15,690 nt of DNA from Triangularia verruculosa (Eukaryota > Ascomycota > Sordariomycetes > Sordariales > Podosporaceae): assembly GCA_033296885.1 (NCBI GenBank), contig MU864123.1, forward strand, positions 1 to 15,690. The letters run 5' to 3'. Position 1 is the stretch's first letter. Each line of letters begins with the position of its first letter. Shown here piece by piece: positions 1-8,661 of the stretch. The position numbers and the translations under genes were made by a program. Below the pieces are notes generated by a model. It was not told the origin of the DNA and made no database searches. It saw nothing but the letters and a program-made list of their open reading frames with translations.

Positions 1-1401
1 ATGCTGCCGTCAAAGTCTTCCTCACTCCCAGTGGACTGCGCCGATAGCTATCAAAGCCCTGTACTTGCAGGCCTCAATAGCACCTATTTCAACAAAACCT
101 AATAAAAAGGTCCCTCGCGGTGTTAAAATCGTCGTTATTCAAGTCGATCGAAAGTAAACGTATTAAATAATATTTAGCTTTTAATAGCTGAAGTATCCGC
201 TACTATTATTCGGTATTTATTACTATCGACTCTAAAGTTATATATACCTTCCCCTAGAAACTAAGTTTAAAGTATATAGCGATAAGGTAAATCTATAATA
301 AAAATTATAAGCTACAAAAGGCTCTAAATATTAGCGCGAATCGTTAAATTTACCCTAGAATCTCAGAATCTTTCCCTTCATAAGGTTAATATAGAGCTTA
401 TAATACTCTTAAAAACCGAGGGCTACGCTGTATAATAGGGAGTCTATTATTGTAAGAAGCCTTAGACGCTAGAAAAATTATTACGCTCAGTTTGCTCCTA
501 TAATCGGAGGAGTAAATACTCGGCTCTCTATACGTTAGCCCGGTTATAAGGGCTCGGAAGAGTGAAAAGCGGGACAATCGTGAATTCTTCTCGTCTTTCC
601 ACCTTACCAATCCTTTTCTCTTTTATCAGTCCTTTCCAGATTACTCTTTTAGTAATTTCTACTAAAAAGTACTAATAAAAGTATTAGATTCTCTTTTACT
701 AATTTCAACGCTTAGGCCAATATAGTAGAAAAGACATACTCCGGTAAAGTAGGGAGGACTTAAATTAATAGACATTTAGCGCCTTAAAACAAGTAAGAAA
801 GCCCTTTTAATACCTTATAGTATTATAAATAAAAGTAAATGTAACCATCCTTAACTTATACTATCACCTTTCCTTCCTAGATATCGTATACTCGAGAAAA
901 AAACTTAAAAGCGTTAACTAGATCTTCTAGGGAGAGATGGAATCAGACGGTTTATACGGAAAGAATACTAGCCTTAAGTTATACTAAGCTTAAATATAAT
1001 TCAAAATACAGTCGTAGATATACCTCTTTATTATCGATATAGCCTTAACAATGGGCCTCCTACTCTATCTCGCTAGTTTACCAAATATTATAAGAATCGA
1101 GCGAAGCTAGATTCTACCTTACAACACTTCTTATAGCATCGAAACATATACTCCTATCTTTTCTTAACTAAGCTAATATAAACGTATCAGCTACAAAGCG
1201 AGAGTAGCCGTACGAGGGATCTTTCTTACTATTCTATCTCCAAACGGCAGGAAAAGACTAGGAAAATGATCCAACGATCCAAGAGATGGATCATTAGCGA
1301 CCTCAGGATTATTACTAAGACCCAATAATCCGTTCCTCATTAGTTACTTTCTTAACCAAATCCGTTCCGATCCCACGTCAGGGTTATAACACTAGGCCAA
1401 A

Positions 1402-1571
1402 ATATAGAAGCTATTTTTAACTCCAGTAAAGGGAAATTATTACTACCTACATAAGGAAAAATAAAAAAGCCATTTCTGGCTTCAATAGAGGAAGAATTCT
1501 ATATCATAATCCTGGCGCTACCTTAAGCTAAATGGTTTACGTTGTAATCATATAGAAGCTATTTTTAGCTC
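1402..1571. repeat. 22-bp direct repeat pair in degraded DNA
   Basis: The 22-base string starting ATATAGAAGCTATTTTTA occurs at 1,402-1,423 and again at 1,550-1,571 with a single A/G difference. Related words lie between and after them: AAAGCCATTTCTGGCTTC near 1,468-1,483 and AAAATGGCTC near 1,595. The common form would be a near-palindrome, GAAGCCATTTTTGGCTTC-like, with CpA/TpG positions mutated. This could be a small non-autonomous element or subterminal repeats of a lost transposon. No target duplication was found. Confidence 0.4.
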
Positions 1572-2019
1572 TGCACTAGCTCTGCTCCAAAAATGGCTCT
1601 TGGAATCAAACAAACCCACTTAAAAGGTAGCATTCGGTGGCTGGCGGCTCCGTAAAACTAGCGTGAAAATGCAATCTTATATGCCTGATTAAGTTGGAAA
1701 CTATCTAAAGTTTCGGTAAACCGGGATATAGGAACAATATTTGGAGGGAGATAATTTGCTTGATTTGGACGAATTTAGAGGCGTAAATATACCACGCTGC
1801 TTCTAACTCTAGCGAAGGCAGGGATTGCCTATTATAATCCCTACCTACTTAACCGAACGGTCTACGCTCCAGAAACAGCTCTAGAATAACCTAGTATCAC
1901 GTAAATTTACTTATTACTCACCCTACTTAGGGCCTTTCTCACTATACTTAAGGCTTCTCCACTTCCGCTCAGGTTAAAGCGGCAAATACTTAGGTCCAAG
2001 AACGGAAATGGAAACTATT

Positions 2020-2039
2020 AATATCGGGATTCCGATATT
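2020..2039. repeat. Perfect 8-bp hairpin
   Basis: AATATCGG, four bases GATT, then CCGATATT: a perfect inverted repeat in unassigned DNA. No gene end lies next to it, so it is not called a terminator. Confidence 0.5.
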
Positions 2040-2303
2040 GTTTGTAACTAAACTAATACTGGTTTAAGGCGTATACCACACCACTGCGTGGAAAGTGGAG
2101 CTAAGGTTTTAAGTTTTTCCGCTCCAGTCATAAGGGCGCAAGGACAAGTGACCCTCATCCTAGCTTAGACTAACAAACGACTTTCTATTTCTAGCACCCG
2201 AAGTCCACCTCACATATCTAACAAACTCAAAGGCAAACAATTATCTTTCCTTATTCTCTCTAAAGTGAAAGCGTCATAACATTATATTTACGCTATAACA
2301 ACC

Positions 2304-2349
2304 GCTTTCAAGGCCCAGTAGGAAATCAAGGGGGCTAGCTCTTGAAAGC
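2304..2349. repeat. 9-bp inverted repeat beside the tandem array
   Basis: GCTTTCAAG at 2,304-2,312 is matched by CTTGAAAGC at 2,341-2,349. The pair sits just before the 54-bp tandem array and could mark its border or simply be a chance match. Confidence 0.35.
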
Positions 2350-2369
2350 CATTGTGATAGCCCCAAAAA

Positions 2370-2578
2370 GAGTGCTACTGCGATAGTCGGTACGCAGCTT
2401 TTCTGCCAGGCAGAAAGAACACGTATGTTTGCTGTGATAATCGGTACGTAGCTTTTCTGCCAGGCAGAAAGAGCACGTATCTTTGCTGCGATGATCGGTA
2501 CGTATCTTTTCTGCCAGGCAGAAAGAGCACGTATCCTTGCTGCGATGATCGGTACGTATCTTTTCTGCCTGGCAGAAA
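2370..2578. repeat. 54-bp tandem repeat (about 3.8 copies) with palindromic core
   Basis: Nearly identical units of 54 bp follow each other head to tail. Each holds a 17-bp palindrome, TTTCTGCC-A/T-GGCAGAAA, at 2,400-2,416, 2,454-2,470, 2,508-2,524 and 2,562-2,578; the last copy has T instead of A at the centre. Unit differences are mostly C/T and G/A. Because 54 is divisible by three, the minus strand stays open from 2,628 to 2,335 and would encode an 18-residue repeat containing CSFCLAEKIRTD. That open frame lies about 220 bp beyond the DUF3435 stop. I treat it as a minisatellite; a short repetitive protein cannot be excluded. Confidence 0.85.
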
Positions 2579-2868
2579 TCTCTCCTAGCTATTGTAGCAA
2601 CGCTATATGTGACCCTATCCCCCAGCAAGGGGATGTACCCGGATAATTTCTCTTATGAAGGTGGGGTACCTGCCTAGTGAGTAGGATCTATACTGAACAC
2701 TGACTTGATGATAGATGAGGGCGAGTGAGTGCTGGATATTTACAGAAGACAATCCTTTAAAAGTAGTGTGAGCAACTGTTGGTTATAAAAGAAAGTATCC
2801 AGTGCAACTATAAATCCCAGAACCGTATTTAACTAGACTAATCTCTTCTAACCGCTTTTATACATTAT

Positions 2869-3141
2869 TATCAGCTCGGGGCTTATGTACTTCTCTGCCA
2901 CCTAAGTATCCTCTTTCTCAGGGCGACCTTTAAAATATACCCGATATTCTGTTTTGCGACCTCTAGTCGAACGGGGCTGTATGACCTCCACCCTTAAATG
3001 AAGCCCTCTATGATTTATCTCAAGATTTTCGATAAGCCCGGGGTCTAGGATGTTCTTGCGAGGCTCTTAACTGCAGTTTCTATCAAATTATTTTACGTAA
3101 AACCAGCCTTTCTACTTATCTAGTAAGCGGTTAACGGTATA
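2869..3141 (-). other. Two chromodomain-like modules at the DUF3435 C-terminus
   Basis: Module 1 (3,141-3,025) reads YTVNRLLDK, then KGWFYVK, then EPRKNILDPGLIEN, with stops exactly where the conserved chromodomain tryptophans (TGG) would be. Module 2 (2,952-2,869) reads TEYRVYFKGRPEKEDT, a stop at an expected Trp, then VAEKYISPELI, again following the chromodomain pattern of a YxVxWKG strand and a WxP-ENL-like helix. Known chromodomains bind methylated histone tails and target some retrotransposon integrases to heterochromatin; a similar targeting role here is inference. The match is by eye. Confidence 0.65.
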
Positions 3142-4949
3142 GTGCTTACCGTCTGGACTGTATGGGATTATCTTGGAGGTAGTATGAGCAGGCTCGTCGT
3201 TTAAATCACTAGATGATTCTACAGCCGTAACCGGTTCCGGACTTGCTTTTGATATGTAGTTGTGATTTTCGATTATTGGTGGGCGCTGCTGTGAAGCTGA
3301 ATATATCGGCGATAGATCTAGAGTTTTTAAATCTAGGGCGGTAAGATCGTACAACTCTTCGTTACTAGAGAGTTATAGTCGGCCCGCTTATATAGGGGGA
3401 GGTGAATAGGCTGCGGTTTAAATTGAAGTAAGAGAGCTTATATCGTTGTTAACGTTTAAGAGTATACCGCGGTCTATTATATTAAGCGTTAACTAGGGCT
3501 TAAATGTATTAGGGTAGCTTATCTCTTTAACGAGTAACTTTAAATCGGCTTTAATTGTACCGCTATTTATCGGCGATAGTAGTATCTTAACGCTTATAGC
3601 GGCTTCATCTGTCTAGACTTAGCCTTGAGGATTATTAAGAGGTAACGCGGAACGGTTGGAGGGCGCTTTGGGTATAATAGTTGGACGGTTTCCGTATATA
3701 ATTTCGGCCGTTTTATCGATAAAATAAAATCCCATTTTAATATTATCCTCGGTACTAGGTTTACTTTTCTTATTTCTTTTCGGTATTTTAGCTTTAATTC
3801 GGTCCTCGTTATTTTCCTTTATAGTTATCTCTAATACGCTCGATTCTTTAGTAAAGCCGGAGTAATAAATATCTAGAAAATAATATCTGAAATACTTAAT
3901 GGATTTAAATACTAAACTATATCGTCCTCTAATATATAGGTATTCGATCGATTTCTCCTTATTAATAGTTATTTGGATGTATTTCCCGTAGTAGTTGTAA
4001 ATATAATCCTTTTACGGATATTTATCTAGAAATTAACGTAATTGCTCCTTAGGTGGTAGTAAAATATCCGCTATATAAAATAAATAATAGCCTATAGCGG
4101 CGAGGATGTTACTGTATATAAGAGGATTGTATTAGATAGGTAGAGTTTCCGGATAGTTTAGATATTTTTAGTAATAATTTCTCTATTATACTTCCCCGAA
4201 AAACCAATTATTATATAAGAAATAAAGCGCCGTAAAGTCGGTGTAACTGTTCTTATAATAACGGTATATATATTTCTAATCGTAGAAAGAGTGTATTTTA
4301 ATATTATTATCAGTAAATTTAACTAGCTTCCGTTAGTATAGCTTACTAAAGTAGTAGCATTTCTCCGGCTTTAAACTAGGTCAGAACTCTACTTCGGTAT
4401 CTTTCTTATATAGTATAACTATATTCCGTAGGGCGTTAAAGTTAATTGGACTTTATAATATATAAATCTCGAAAAGAGTAGATACGAGGCGGTCGCGTTC
4501 GGGTATAAGAAATCGGACGCGGTTAAATATATATCGGTAGTAGTATTGCAGGAACCTATCTCCGCTAGGATGGAGCGTCTAAGCTTTCTAGTACTTTCGG
4601 ACTTCTTTCTTAGTTAACCTTTGTCTTTTAGCGTAAAGGTTCTTACGGCGCGTGATTAAGTCTATATCTCGCTGTCCTTGTAGAGTTATAAGCTCGTTCT
4701 TTATTTTGGAAAACTTAGGGCTATTTTGAAACTCTTTTTGCTTTTCTGCTAGGAGAGTCTACTATAGCTGTAGGTTACGCATAAATGTTAAGCCGCGGAA
4801 GAGATCGTTGGCGATGTTGCGTATATTAAGGCCGAAATAGCTGCCCTAGCTATCTGTACCGTTATTATTGGGCTAATAATAGTTGTTGTATATATTAAGG
4901 TCTTTCTGGCCGGTATACTTTATTCTCTAGGTAACGGTATATAATTTAT

Positions 4950-5002
4950 CTATATAAAAGGGTTAGTAGGTCGGACTAAGAAAAGGACCTCTATATACGT
5001 AT
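4950..5002 (-). other. Probable intron fossil in the DUF3435 gene
   Basis: The homologous frame breaks after LYWI and resumes at DKLYTVTQRIKY. The intervening 50-odd bases contain TACTAAC at 4,968-4,962, a canonical branch-point word, and end in TATAG. The donor is unclear: ATACGT may be a mutated GTACGT, or a GT at 4,998-4,997 was used with a different phase. The 3' end is well supported and the 5' end is approximate. Confidence 0.65.
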
Positions 5003-5346
5003 TAATCTAGTATAGTCCTTTAGCTTTAAAGTCGTAAATTATAGGCGGACGTGAATACTTAGCGCGGAAATCTAGGAATTTAAGGCGCTTGTTGAATATA
5101 ATCGCCGTTTCTATTTTTCCCGGCGTACCTCTTATAGATATACTCTTAAAAAAGGGTAAGTTAAGGACGCTTTTCTTCCACTATAAATAGATTATTTCTC
5201 CTTTTAATAGTTATATATTAAATAGATCTTTTATAGTTTTGTAATCCTTAAAAGCCTTTATAGTAATAAAAATAGTTAATATCGGAAGTATAAGGTTATA
5301 GATAAGTGGTATTTCTCTTAGTCTTTTATAAAGTAAGTACTCGGGC

Positions 5347-5406
5347 CTATAAAACTTAATTAAAAGGATCGTTTCCGTTAATAAAGCCGGGTAACTAGTC
5401 TCTTAC
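5347..5406 (-). other. Intron fossil in the DUF3435 gene (60 nt)
   Basis: It starts GTAAGA and ends TTATAG, with TTATTAACG as a possible branch site. Removing the 60 nt joins the exons in phase as DIPTKR-PEYLLYKRL, which follows the DUF3435 pattern continuously. In-phase joining together with canonical ends makes this a secure call. Confidence 0.85.
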
Positions 5407-5539
5407 CTTTTAGTAGGGATATCCATTATACCCTTCGTATCTCGAACTAGTTAAACGATAAACTTTACATTGCTATATTTGTTAAAAAAGACTTTAAAAG
5501 TTATATTTTGAAGTATTTCTTCGTTAATTTATACAATTA

Positions 5540-5584
5540 ACGTACTTTATAAGCGAGTAGCGAATATAAGCGAGTAGCGAATCT
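5540..5584 (+). repeat. Left terminal inverted repeat of the Fot1-like element
   Basis: It begins ACGTACTTTATAAGCGAG and contains two back-to-back 17-bp copies (5,549-5,565 and 5,566-5,582). Subterminal doubled motifs of this kind are plausible transposase binding sites. The two differences from the right end fall at the same position of each 17-bp copy (5,559 and 5,576). Confidence 0.95.
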
Positions 5585-5638
5585 CCACCAACACGTATCT
5601 TCTCTCTCTTCCACACTTGATTTCTACCACAACAAACC

Positions 5639-7312
5639 ATAGGCAGCCCTTCAAAAGAAGCCAAAGTCCTTCTAGCACTCGAGGCTATCCAAAACAACAA
5701 AAAGCTCAGTATTCTTACTGCAGCTAAATTATATAATATTCCAAAGACTACACTACGCCGTCGACGCGCTGGTGGACATACACAACGCGATCTTCCAACT
5801 AACTTACGTAATTTAACGGATCTGGAAAAGCAGACGATAATTTAATATATAGTTAAGCTATATACTCGCGCATTTCCTCCTTAGTTACATAGTGTAGAGG
5901 ATATAGCTAATTAACTACTACGCGAACGTAACGCGCCCCCTATCGGTAAGCTCTGGGTATATAACTTCGTTAAACGTTAGTTAGAGCTCCGAACGCATTA
6001 TATACGTAGATACGACTACCAAAGGGCCAAGTATAAGGATCTAAAGGTTATTAGCGAGTAGTTTACGCTTATACGGAACGTTAAAGCTAAGTACGGTATT
6101 ATAGATAACGATATCTATAACTTCGACGAGACTAGGTTTATAATAGGCATTATCTTCGCGGGTATAGTAGTTACGACTTTAGATAACTATAGTAAAGCAA
6201 AACTAGCCCAGCTTAGTAACCGGGAATAGGTAATAGTAATCTAAAGCGTCAATGCCCTTAGCTAGGCCATCCCTCCATTTATTATCTTAGCCGTATAATA
6301 TTATCTCGCCAATTAATACATCGAGTATAACCTCCCGGCCGACTAGCGCATTATAATCACCGACAATGGCTGGACTACTAATATAGTAAGCCTAAATTAA
6401 ATTAAGTACTTCGACTTCTATATAGTACCTCGTATAAAAAGTAAATATCGGTTATTAATCCTCGACGGCTACAAGAGCTACTATTTAACCGAATTCGAAC
6501 TCTATTATAAGTAGAACAATATTATTACCCTTTATATACCTCTATATTCCTCTTACCTCCTTTAGCTACTCGATATTAGCTACTTTAGGCTACTAAAGCG
6601 GGCGTATAGTCGCTAGATCGAGGATTTAATACGCCTATATATCAACTATATCAGTAAGCTCGAGTTCCTTTGTTCCTTTTGTAAGGCCTTCTTTACTTCC
6701 ACTACCGAGAAAAATATCTAAAGTAGCTTCGTAAAGGCTGGCCTTATACCTTACGATCTAAAAAGGGTACTTTCCAAATTAGATATCAAACTTCATACCC
6801 CATTACCCCTAACCTTACTACCTAGTACTACCTAACTTTAGGTCTTTTAAATACCCTATAATCCCCGAAAAGCTAACTTATAATTAACGCTTATTAAGAT
6901 TCGCATTACTAATTATCAAAATAACTCCCTAACTTCGATATTAGCTACTATGGACTAGCTTACTAAAGGTACGATGGCTGTGATACACTAGGTGGCCCTC
7001 CTTCGGTTAGAGAACGCTTTACTCCGTAAGGCCAACGAGGCATTAAGTAAGCGCCGGAGAGCTAAAAGAACACGTGTGTAGCTTGGAGGGTCACTTACTA
7101 TACAGGATGTATAGGAGGTATTGGGCCAGGGGGCTATAGGTGGGGAGGGAGTGTAAGAAACGCAGCCGGGTAGTAGTGGTGCAGGGGGGGGTCGTACGAA
7201 GGTTCGGTGCTGTGGTGTGTGCGGCAAGCCTGGCCATAATGCCCGCACTTGCTAGAAGGCTGTAGAAGCATCTGATTCAGCTGCTTCTGATATAATTATC
7301 GTTGGTTCTTAA
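5639..7312 (+). pseudogene. Fot1/pogo-like DDE transposase, riddled with RIP stop codons
   Basis: One frame of 558 codons runs from an ATA at 5,639, probably a mutated ATG, to TAA at 7,310-7,312 without any indel, close to the usual length of about 540 residues for Fot1 transposase. An N-terminal helix-turn-helix region (codons about 1-55) reads AAKLYNIPKTTLRRRRAG, followed by a CENP-B/Tc5-like HTH (about 60-135). The DDE core has Asp163 in YNFDET, Asp276 in LLILDGYKS and Asp312 in LLDISYF, giving D35D spacing as in pogo/Fot1. A basic stretch SKRRRAKRTR (about 470) and a CCHC zinc knuckle (Cys525, Cys528, His533, Cys538) follow. About 25 internal stops are all TAA or TAG, consistent with mutated CAA, CAG and TGG. 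Codons after about 440 are much less damaged. The protein would cut and paste the element at TA sites but cannot be made from this copy. Confidence 0.95.
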
Positions 7313-7356
7313 TGTTGTTGTATTGTAATTAAGAATAGTTGTTGTAGGGTAGTTGA

Positions 7357-7401
7357 AGATTCGCCACTCGCTTATATTCGCCACTCGCTTATAAAGTACG
7401 T
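7357..7401 (-). repeat. Right terminal inverted repeat of the Fot1-like element
   Basis: This is the reverse complement of the left end over 45 bp with two mismatches, again holding the 17-bp motif twice. Similarity stops at the same distance from both ends, which fixes the repeat length. Confidence 0.95.
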
Positions 7402-8110
7402 TATACGATAATGCGGATACTCGGTAATACTTACTTTATAATATAAACTATAGCTAAATCCCGCCCGGTAAGTAGATTCGATGTATTTACCGACGTATAT
7501 AAAGGAATATATAATTGCAAGTAAATCTGCCTAGTCGTATACCCTCGTTACTGGCTTATTATATACTACCTAATCGTTCCTCTATAATTACCTCCTTAAG
7601 TAAAGAAAGTAGTTTTTAGTACCGAATCTTCTTAACCGTTTATTTTTTACTATCTCCTTATCCTTTATCCTAAGTATATCTGGTAATTTATATTTAATAA
7701 ACTACTATTAAACTAGTTAACTTAGGCCAGTCGATTAAAGAAATGATATATATATATATATTCGTAACCGAGAATATAATATTTTTAGGAATAGTATTAT
7801 TTTCACGACGCTAGCCCGCTATAAACTATTTCCAATATACTATAATTATCCTTTCCGCTGGGTCTGGGTTATCTTTTATACTATTAATACTAAATACAAT
7901 ATCTTTTATAAAGTCCTTTAGAGTCTTAAGGTCGTAAGCGTCCGTACGGGGGTGGTTTTCGGTATATCTGAAACGGATGTTAGAAGCGGATAGTTAGTAG
8001 GAGTTTGAGGACTTTACTAGTTCTATAGATTAACTATGCGCTAGTAACCTTTCATGACTTTGTCCGTGATCTTTTTGTGAACTGCGGAGCTGTCTATTCC
8101 CTCCGTATAA
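7402..8110 (-). pseudogene. DUF3435 family gene, 5' part (N-terminal half)
   Basis: This minus-strand stretch is the upstream half of the gene that continues at 5,537. Exon A (about 8,110-7,760) reads ENHPRTDAYDLKTLKDF and later IAG, stop, RRENNTIPKNI, typical of the DUF3435 N-terminal helical domain. Exon B (7,704-7,402) reads KDKEIVKNKRLRRFGTKNYF, then DLLAIIYSFIYVGKYIES and AGFSYSLYYK, where relatives have the SARVGEYIES box carrying the first catalytic arginine; here that position is Tyr. The exon runs exactly into the transposon at the TA. The native start codon is not visible. Upstream of about 8,110 the frame continues weakly and base composition becomes normal, so the 5' end is approximate. 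With both halves and introns removed the gene had about 1,070 codons. Confidence 0.88.
7705..7759 (-). other. Probable intron fossil with (AT)n tract in the DUF3435 gene
   Basis: The frame of exon A ends at IIFSVTN and that of exon B starts FIKYKLPDIL. The 55 nt between end in TTTAATAG and start ATATAT, which would be GTATAT before a TpG-to-TpA change. Both edges fall on codon boundaries, so the splice is in phase. A pure (AT)8 tract (7,746-7,761) covers the 5' splice site. Confidence 0.65.
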
Positions 8111-8606
8111 TTTTCTAAGCCCCTATCTTTTCCCCGGCGAAAGAACTTTTGAGGGCTCTTCTTTCTCGGTATTATAGAAGGCACAGTAGAGAGCTAGTGT
8201 GGCGAAAATGTGAGGCCGATAACGATGAAGTGTGTAAAGAAAGGTTTTGCGGCAGTGATATAGATACGGGGGGATGGGAGAGAAGTCGTGTGGTAGGTGG
8301 TAGGACGGATGGAATGGCCTCTTTATGTAGCCAGAACTGGAAGAAAAGTCGCGCAGTAGGCAGGTAGGGAGTGACGGATTTTATCATGTCAAAATGGCTA
8401 CCACGGCACAGAGTCCTCTAAAACGGAGAGTAAATACGCTGGCGAGCCCATTTCTTGGTCCCCGTTTTGGTGGAGGAGTTGTTTGGGGGTCAAAAATAGG
8501 ACCCTCCCCATCCAGGCCCATTTTCGTCCCTGTAGGGAGAGGGAGGCTCCAAACTTGGACTATGAGGGCGTCGCGTAAAGTTGTCGTTTTTGGAGAATGG
8601 CGAGCG

Positions 8607-8661
8607 TAGGGTGAGCGGTGGTGAGCTAAAGGTGAGTCGAAGGTGAGCCGAGGGTGAAGCG
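8607..8661 (+). repeat. 11-bp minisatellite, five imperfect copies
   Basis: Five contiguous 11-base units share the core GGTGAG: TAGGGTGAGCG, GTGGTGAGCTA, AAGGTGAGTCG, AAGGTGAGCCG and AGGGTGAAGCG. No coding role is evident. Confidence 0.75.

Larger units (their letters stand above)
1..2300. other. RIP-degraded AT-rich DNA, no gene recognised
   Basis: The first 90 or so bases have ordinary composition; from there the sequence becomes rich in TA dinucleotides and in TAA/TAG in every frame, as expected after C-to-T mutation at CpA on both strands. I read both strands for transposase, reverse transcriptase, integrase and DUF3435 motifs and found nothing convincing. A 70-codon open stretch on the minus strand (398-610) resembles no family I know. 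Small structures in it are a perfect hairpin at 2,020-2,039 (8-bp arms, 4-nt loop) and a diverged direct repeat at 1,402 and 1,550, listed separately. It is most likely transposon debris, but that is inferred from base composition only. Confidence 0.6.
2848..5537 (-). pseudogene. DUF3435 family gene, 3' part (recombinase C-half, degenerate zinc fingers, chromo-like tail)
   Basis: Read on the minus strand with stops ignored, this matches the DUF3435 family, a fungal tyrosine-recombinase-like group that includes Starship captains. In order: KAFKDYKTIKDLF (near 5,250), GKIETAIIFNKRL (near 5,110), the box YDFK (5,036-5,025) where relatives have HxxR, RIKYTGQKDLNIYNNYY holding the likely nucleophile tyrosine (4,893-4,876), and the family signature GLNIRNIANDLFRGL (near 4,800). 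A degraded C2H2 zinc-finger region follows (about 4,390-3,850), then a low-complexity linker, then two chromodomain-like modules (3,141-3,025 and 2,952-2,869). Stops are TAA/TAG at former Gln/Trp codons, apart from one in-frame TGA near 4,383. H-to-Y and R-to-K in the catalytic box fit C-to-T and G-to-A mutation. The frame ends at TAG, 2,850-2,848. The gene is dead and its 5' part lies beyond the transposon at 5,540-7,401. Whether it belonged to a Starship cannot be told. Confidence 0.9.
5538..7403 (+). mobile_element. Fot1/pogo-type DNA transposon, RIP-inactivated, with TA target duplication
   Basis: The element spans 5,540-7,401 (1,862 bp), flanked by TA at 5,538-5,539 and 7,402-7,403. Its 45-bp terminal inverted repeats (5,540-5,584 and 7,357-7,401) differ at two positions, both A on the left against G on the right as read in TIR orientation, which is the change RIP makes. 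TA duplication, size near 1.9 kb, a single DDE transposase gene and long inverted repeats are known traits of fungal Fot1-like members of the pogo group (Tc1/mariner superfamily). It sits inside the DUF3435 pseudogene in opposite orientation. It cannot move by itself now, though ends this intact might still be recognised by an active relative. Confidence 0.95.

Noticed and set aside
398..610. Minus-strand 70-codon open frame in the left block
   Set aside because: No recognisable domain, no consistent neighbours, and it lies in degraded DNA.
6988..7248. Minus-strand 86-codon open frame
   Set aside because: It is antisense to the less mutated zinc-knuckle end of the Fot1-like transposase, which explains the openness.
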